Shown: positions 61,598 through 64,000 of the stretch, one piece after another
Numbering within the stretch: position 1 is the stretch's first letter
Layout: each line of letters starts with the position of its first letter
Notes under the pieces: generated by a model
What the model saw: the letters and a program-made list of their open reading frames with translations, nothing else
Told to the model about the DNA's origin: nothing
Databases searched by the model: none
NCBI RefSeq assembly: GCF_002836775.1
Contig: NZ_PJAQ01000009.1
Location: forward strand, 117,024 to 181,023
Source of the DNA: Colwellia sp. 12G3
GTDB taxonomy: Bacteria > Pseudomonadota > Gammaproteobacteria > Enterobacterales > Alteromonadaceae
DNA length: 64,000 nt
Direction of reading: 5' to 3'
Translations under genes and position numbers: made by a program

Positions 61598-64000
61598 ATG
61601 AAAATTATAAGTAAATTATCTTTATCGTTATTTCTGACCATTTTAACAACCTTTTCTTGTTTTGCTCTTATTTCTCCCGTACAAGATTACACACTGTATT
61701 TTGAAGAATCTAGAGGTTTAAAAACTCAAGAGTTAAATGGAAAAGTATTTGATCAAGGGTTCAGCTTTACTGGCTGGTTTAAGTTCTCTAAGCTACCTCA
61801 AGGTGGTGGAGTAATAACTGGCTACAATTGGGAGAGTTTTGTCATAACTCATGACGGTACAAATTTAGAGATTTGGTTGAATCAAAATAATGTCAGAATG
61901 AATAACCTTCAATTAGATAGCTGGGTAAATTTAGCTATCACCTATGATAAAAACACCCTTAAAGTCTTTCTTAATGGAGAGTTACAAGGTTCACCAATTA
62001 CGACAACCAATGATGTTGTCTTCCCTATAGGAGATGGTGTTAACTTTTTGGTTAGCGGCTTTTATGAAGATGGTTTTTATGGCAAAGCTAAGCAATTTAA
62101 AATCTGGGAAAGGGCTTTATCTGATGATGAGTTGTCTTTAGCAATAAATAATAAAAATTCAAACGAAAGTATAGGTATTAAACATCAATGGTTAATGGAT
62201 TCTGGTCAAGGAAACGAAATTATAGATTCTGTTGGTGCTGCTAATTTTAAATTAAATGATGATATAAATACAAAAATTCCCTTGTGGCATTTTGAGAAAT
62301 CCCCTTACGAATTCGATGTTAATTCGATAAACAAAGTATATTCTTCCGATAAAAACTTACCCTTTGTACATGTTTGGGGGGTCGCTGATTTTAATCAAGA
62401 TGGTTTAAGCGAAATATTCGTTCATGGTGGTAATGATTACGACTCACCTGATTATACATCCATGTTGATTTTTGCTGATGATGGAATTGGAAATTTCTTT
62501 GACGCTTCAGATTCAATGATAGATGGCGGATTATATTACAAGACCTTTCCTTCCGGCAGAGAAACTTTAGTTCATGATTTTAATGGTGATGGCTATGATG
62601 ATATTTTTGTCAATCAAGGTGGTGATCATGGTAATGATAGGATGAGATCTGAGTCAGATACATTGTTACTGAGTAGTGGTAATTCAGGTAAATTGTATCC
62701 AAAAGGTAATACTATCAAATCCCTTCCTTGTACGTTAAATAGCCCAAGTTTTGAAGGACAAAAACCTTGCCAATGGACTGAAGGCTCTCGCATGCAATAC
62801 CCCGATCCGAATGCAGAACTGGTGGATGTAGATATACGAACAGACTCTCATGGATCTACAGTCGCCGATATTGATAATGATGGAGATTTAGACATATTTG
62901 TAGTCGTAGTTCCTTTTCCAGATAAAAAACCTGTTCAACCTTACTTTTTAATCAATGATGGAAACGGAAATTTTACAGCAAACTGGCAGTTAGTGCCAAA
63001 CAAAGCTTTTGCTCCCTATACAGATTTATATACTGAAGGAGAATTTGAAGGTGAAGTGATGACTGCTGCTTATGTTATTGCTCGTTTAGATGACTTTGAT
63101 AATGATGGCTTTATTGATTTGGCGTTATTTGGTAGTAACCGCGAGTTAGCTGCACGTCTTCCTCCTATAGTAGAGCAAGATCTATGGTTTGCATCGGCAC
63201 ATGAACTTATTGCTTGGGGAGATGCTACAGGCTTTAGTGAGGAATATACTGTACTTGAGTCAGTTGATTCTCACTTTATTCATACTAATGCGCATTCAAC
63301 TTCAGTTGATATTGATAATGATGGAGACTTAGATATTATTATACCAAGAGATAATGGCAATGATGGTGCGGGTCTTTACATTCAAATATTTAGAAATGAA
63401 GGCAATAGAATATTTAAAGATATGACCCAAATGTTATTACCGCAGACTCTGTCCGATGCAAAAGTAAGACAATCTATACGTGGCGTATTTCAAATAGACT
63501 TAAACAAGGATGGTTGTATCGACTTTATGTTATCACAACCACCGCAATTCGTTACTGCTGCCGAGCATTATGCTCCACATCGTATATGGCTAAATAATTG
63601 TGCTGGTTATTTTACTGCCGTAGATGACTCTTTATTTGGTAAAGTCGGCTTAATGCTTCCGTTAGACTTAGATAATGATGGAGGACTTGATTTTGTTACT
63701 ATGCACAGAGGTTTATCCAATAATAATAAAGGTGAATATTTAGAAATTACAACATTAAAACAAATTGCCGATATTAATATTGATCTATTCATAGACACCG
63801 ATAGTGATGGCGTAAAAGATCAATTAGATAACGATGATGATGGCGATGGTGTTTCAGATACTGACGATTTATTTCCAAAAGATGCTAATGAATCTGTCGA
63901 TACTGATGGTGATGGTATTGGGAATAATGCTGACACTGATGATGATGGCGATGGTGTTTTAGATACTGACGATGCATTCCTGCTTGATGCTAATGAATCT
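61598..64000 (+). CDS. Large secreted LamG / FG-GAP / thrombospondin-3 repeat protein (cut by window end)
   Basis: An open frame of 801 codons runs off the window. AAGGA lies 9 nt before the ATG. The signal peptide (about 1-24, KIISKLSLSLFLTILTTFS) is followed by a LamG-like concanavalin fold (about 30-195, with SFTGWFKFSKLPQGGGVITG, NLAITYDKNTLKVFLNGELQ and AKQFKIWERALSDDE). FG-GAP/VCBS-type repeats follow (FNGDGYDDIFVNQ, VADIDNDGDLDIFV, LDDFDNDGFIDLALF, VDIDNDGDLDII). From about residue 730 there are calcium-binding thrombospondin type 3 repeats (DTDSDGVKDQLDNDDDGDGV). Together these suggest a calcium-stabilised surface or secreted carbohydrate- or protein-binding protein. The C-terminus, perhaps with a sorting signal, is not seen. 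Confidence 0.9.
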   Translation, partial: MKIISKLSLSLFLTILTTFSCFALISPVQDYTLYFEESRGLKTQELNGKVFDQGFSFTGWFKFSKLPQGGGVITGYNWESFVITHDGTNLEIWLNQNNVRMNNLQLDSWVNLAITYDKNTLKVFLNGELQGSPITTTNDVVFPIGDGVNFLVSGFYEDGFYGKAKQFKIWERALSDDELSLAINNKNSNESIGIKHQWLMDSGQGNEIIDSVGAANFKLNDDINTKIPLWHFEKSPYEFDVNSINKVYSSDKNLPFVHVWGVADFNQDGLSEIFVHGGNDYDSPDYTSMLIFADDGIGNFFDASDSMIDGGLYYKTFPSGRETLVHDFNGDGYDDIFVNQGGDHGNDRMRSESDTLLLSSGNSGKLYPKGNTIKSLPCTLNSPSFEGQKPCQWTEGSRMQYPDPNAELVDVDIRTDSHGSTVADIDNDGDLDIFVVVVPFPDKKPVQPYFLINDGNGNFTANWQLVPNKAFAPYTDLYTEGEFEGEVMTAAYVIARLDDFDNDGFIDLALFGSNRELAARLPPIVEQDLWFASAHELIAWGDATGFSEEYTVLESVDSHFIHTNAHSTSVDIDNDGDLDIIIPRDNGNDGAGLYIQIFRNEGNRIFKDMTQMLLPQTLSDAKVRQSIRGVFQIDLNKDGCIDFMLSQPPQFVTAAEHYAPHRIWLNNCAGYFTAVDDSLFGKVGLMLPLDLDNDGGLDFVTMHRGLSNNNKGEYLEITTLKQIADINIDLFIDTDSDGVKDQLDNDDDGDGVSDTDDLFPKDANESVDTDGDGIGNNADTDDDGDGVLDTDDAFLLDANES

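Overview
The window looks like chromosomal DNA of a marine, probably cold-adapted gammaproteobacterium of the Alteromonadales, most like Colwellia or Thalassotalea. The basis is AT-rich sequence, gamma-type housekeeping genes (fadE, rlmF, dinG, polB, ydiJ, pheST-ihfA, bax, ttcA), arylsulfatases, multiheme cytochrome c, and a secreted LamG/FG-GAP/thrombospondin-3 protein. The genus is an inference from gene content; no rRNA gene is present.

Layout. 1-6.7 kb: tail of an acyl-CoA dehydrogenase, a TetR regulator, fadE, yafJ, rlmF and two small conserved genes. 7-18.6 kb: a membrane-anchored Sel1-like protein; divergent dinG and polB sharing one LexA box; metC; a zinc deacylase; hinT; a LytS/LytTR two-component pair. 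18.9-26.2 kb: ydiJ, then the pheS-pheT-ihfA operon. 26.3-35.6 kb, minus strand: an octaheme cytochrome c with TPR repeats, then an overlapping MoxR-DUF58-DUF4381-BatA-BatB-TPR-BatD operon. 35.7-41.1 kb: two arylsulfatase paralogues and a divergent PafA-like phosphatase. 41.3-48.7 kb: an Atm1-like ABC transporter, DUF1415, LysE-type exporter, a membrane protein, bax, ttcA and an S4-domain protein. 48.9-50.9 kb: a gene-poor patch with a transposase fragment. 50.9-59.9 kb: a metal-efflux cluster (BlaI-like repressor, M56 peptidase, TolC/CzcC, CzcB, CzcA, HupE-like protein, membrane anchor protein, DUF6488). 60.3-64 kb: an orphan secreted protein and the start of a large secreted calcium-binding repeat protein cut by the window end.

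How they work together. The most distinctive unit is the efflux cluster: a BlaI/BlaR1-type pair, known from beta-lactam sensing, heads a CzcCBA pump whose CzcA carries the divalent-cation motif. The M56 protein has no penicillin-binding domain but has a His-rich loop and tail, so a direct metal-sensing proteolytic switch is a reasonable hypothesis. Two diverged copies of a roughly 97-bp repeat lie in direct orientation on either side of the cluster. Near-identical terminator-like hairpins precede the regulator gene and lie inside the first codons of the TolC gene.

Several starts were revised from sequence evidence: polB moved downstream of its LexA box, metC and hinT to internal ATGs, the octaheme cytochrome to an ATT that restores its signal peptide, and the protein near 50 kb to an ATC.
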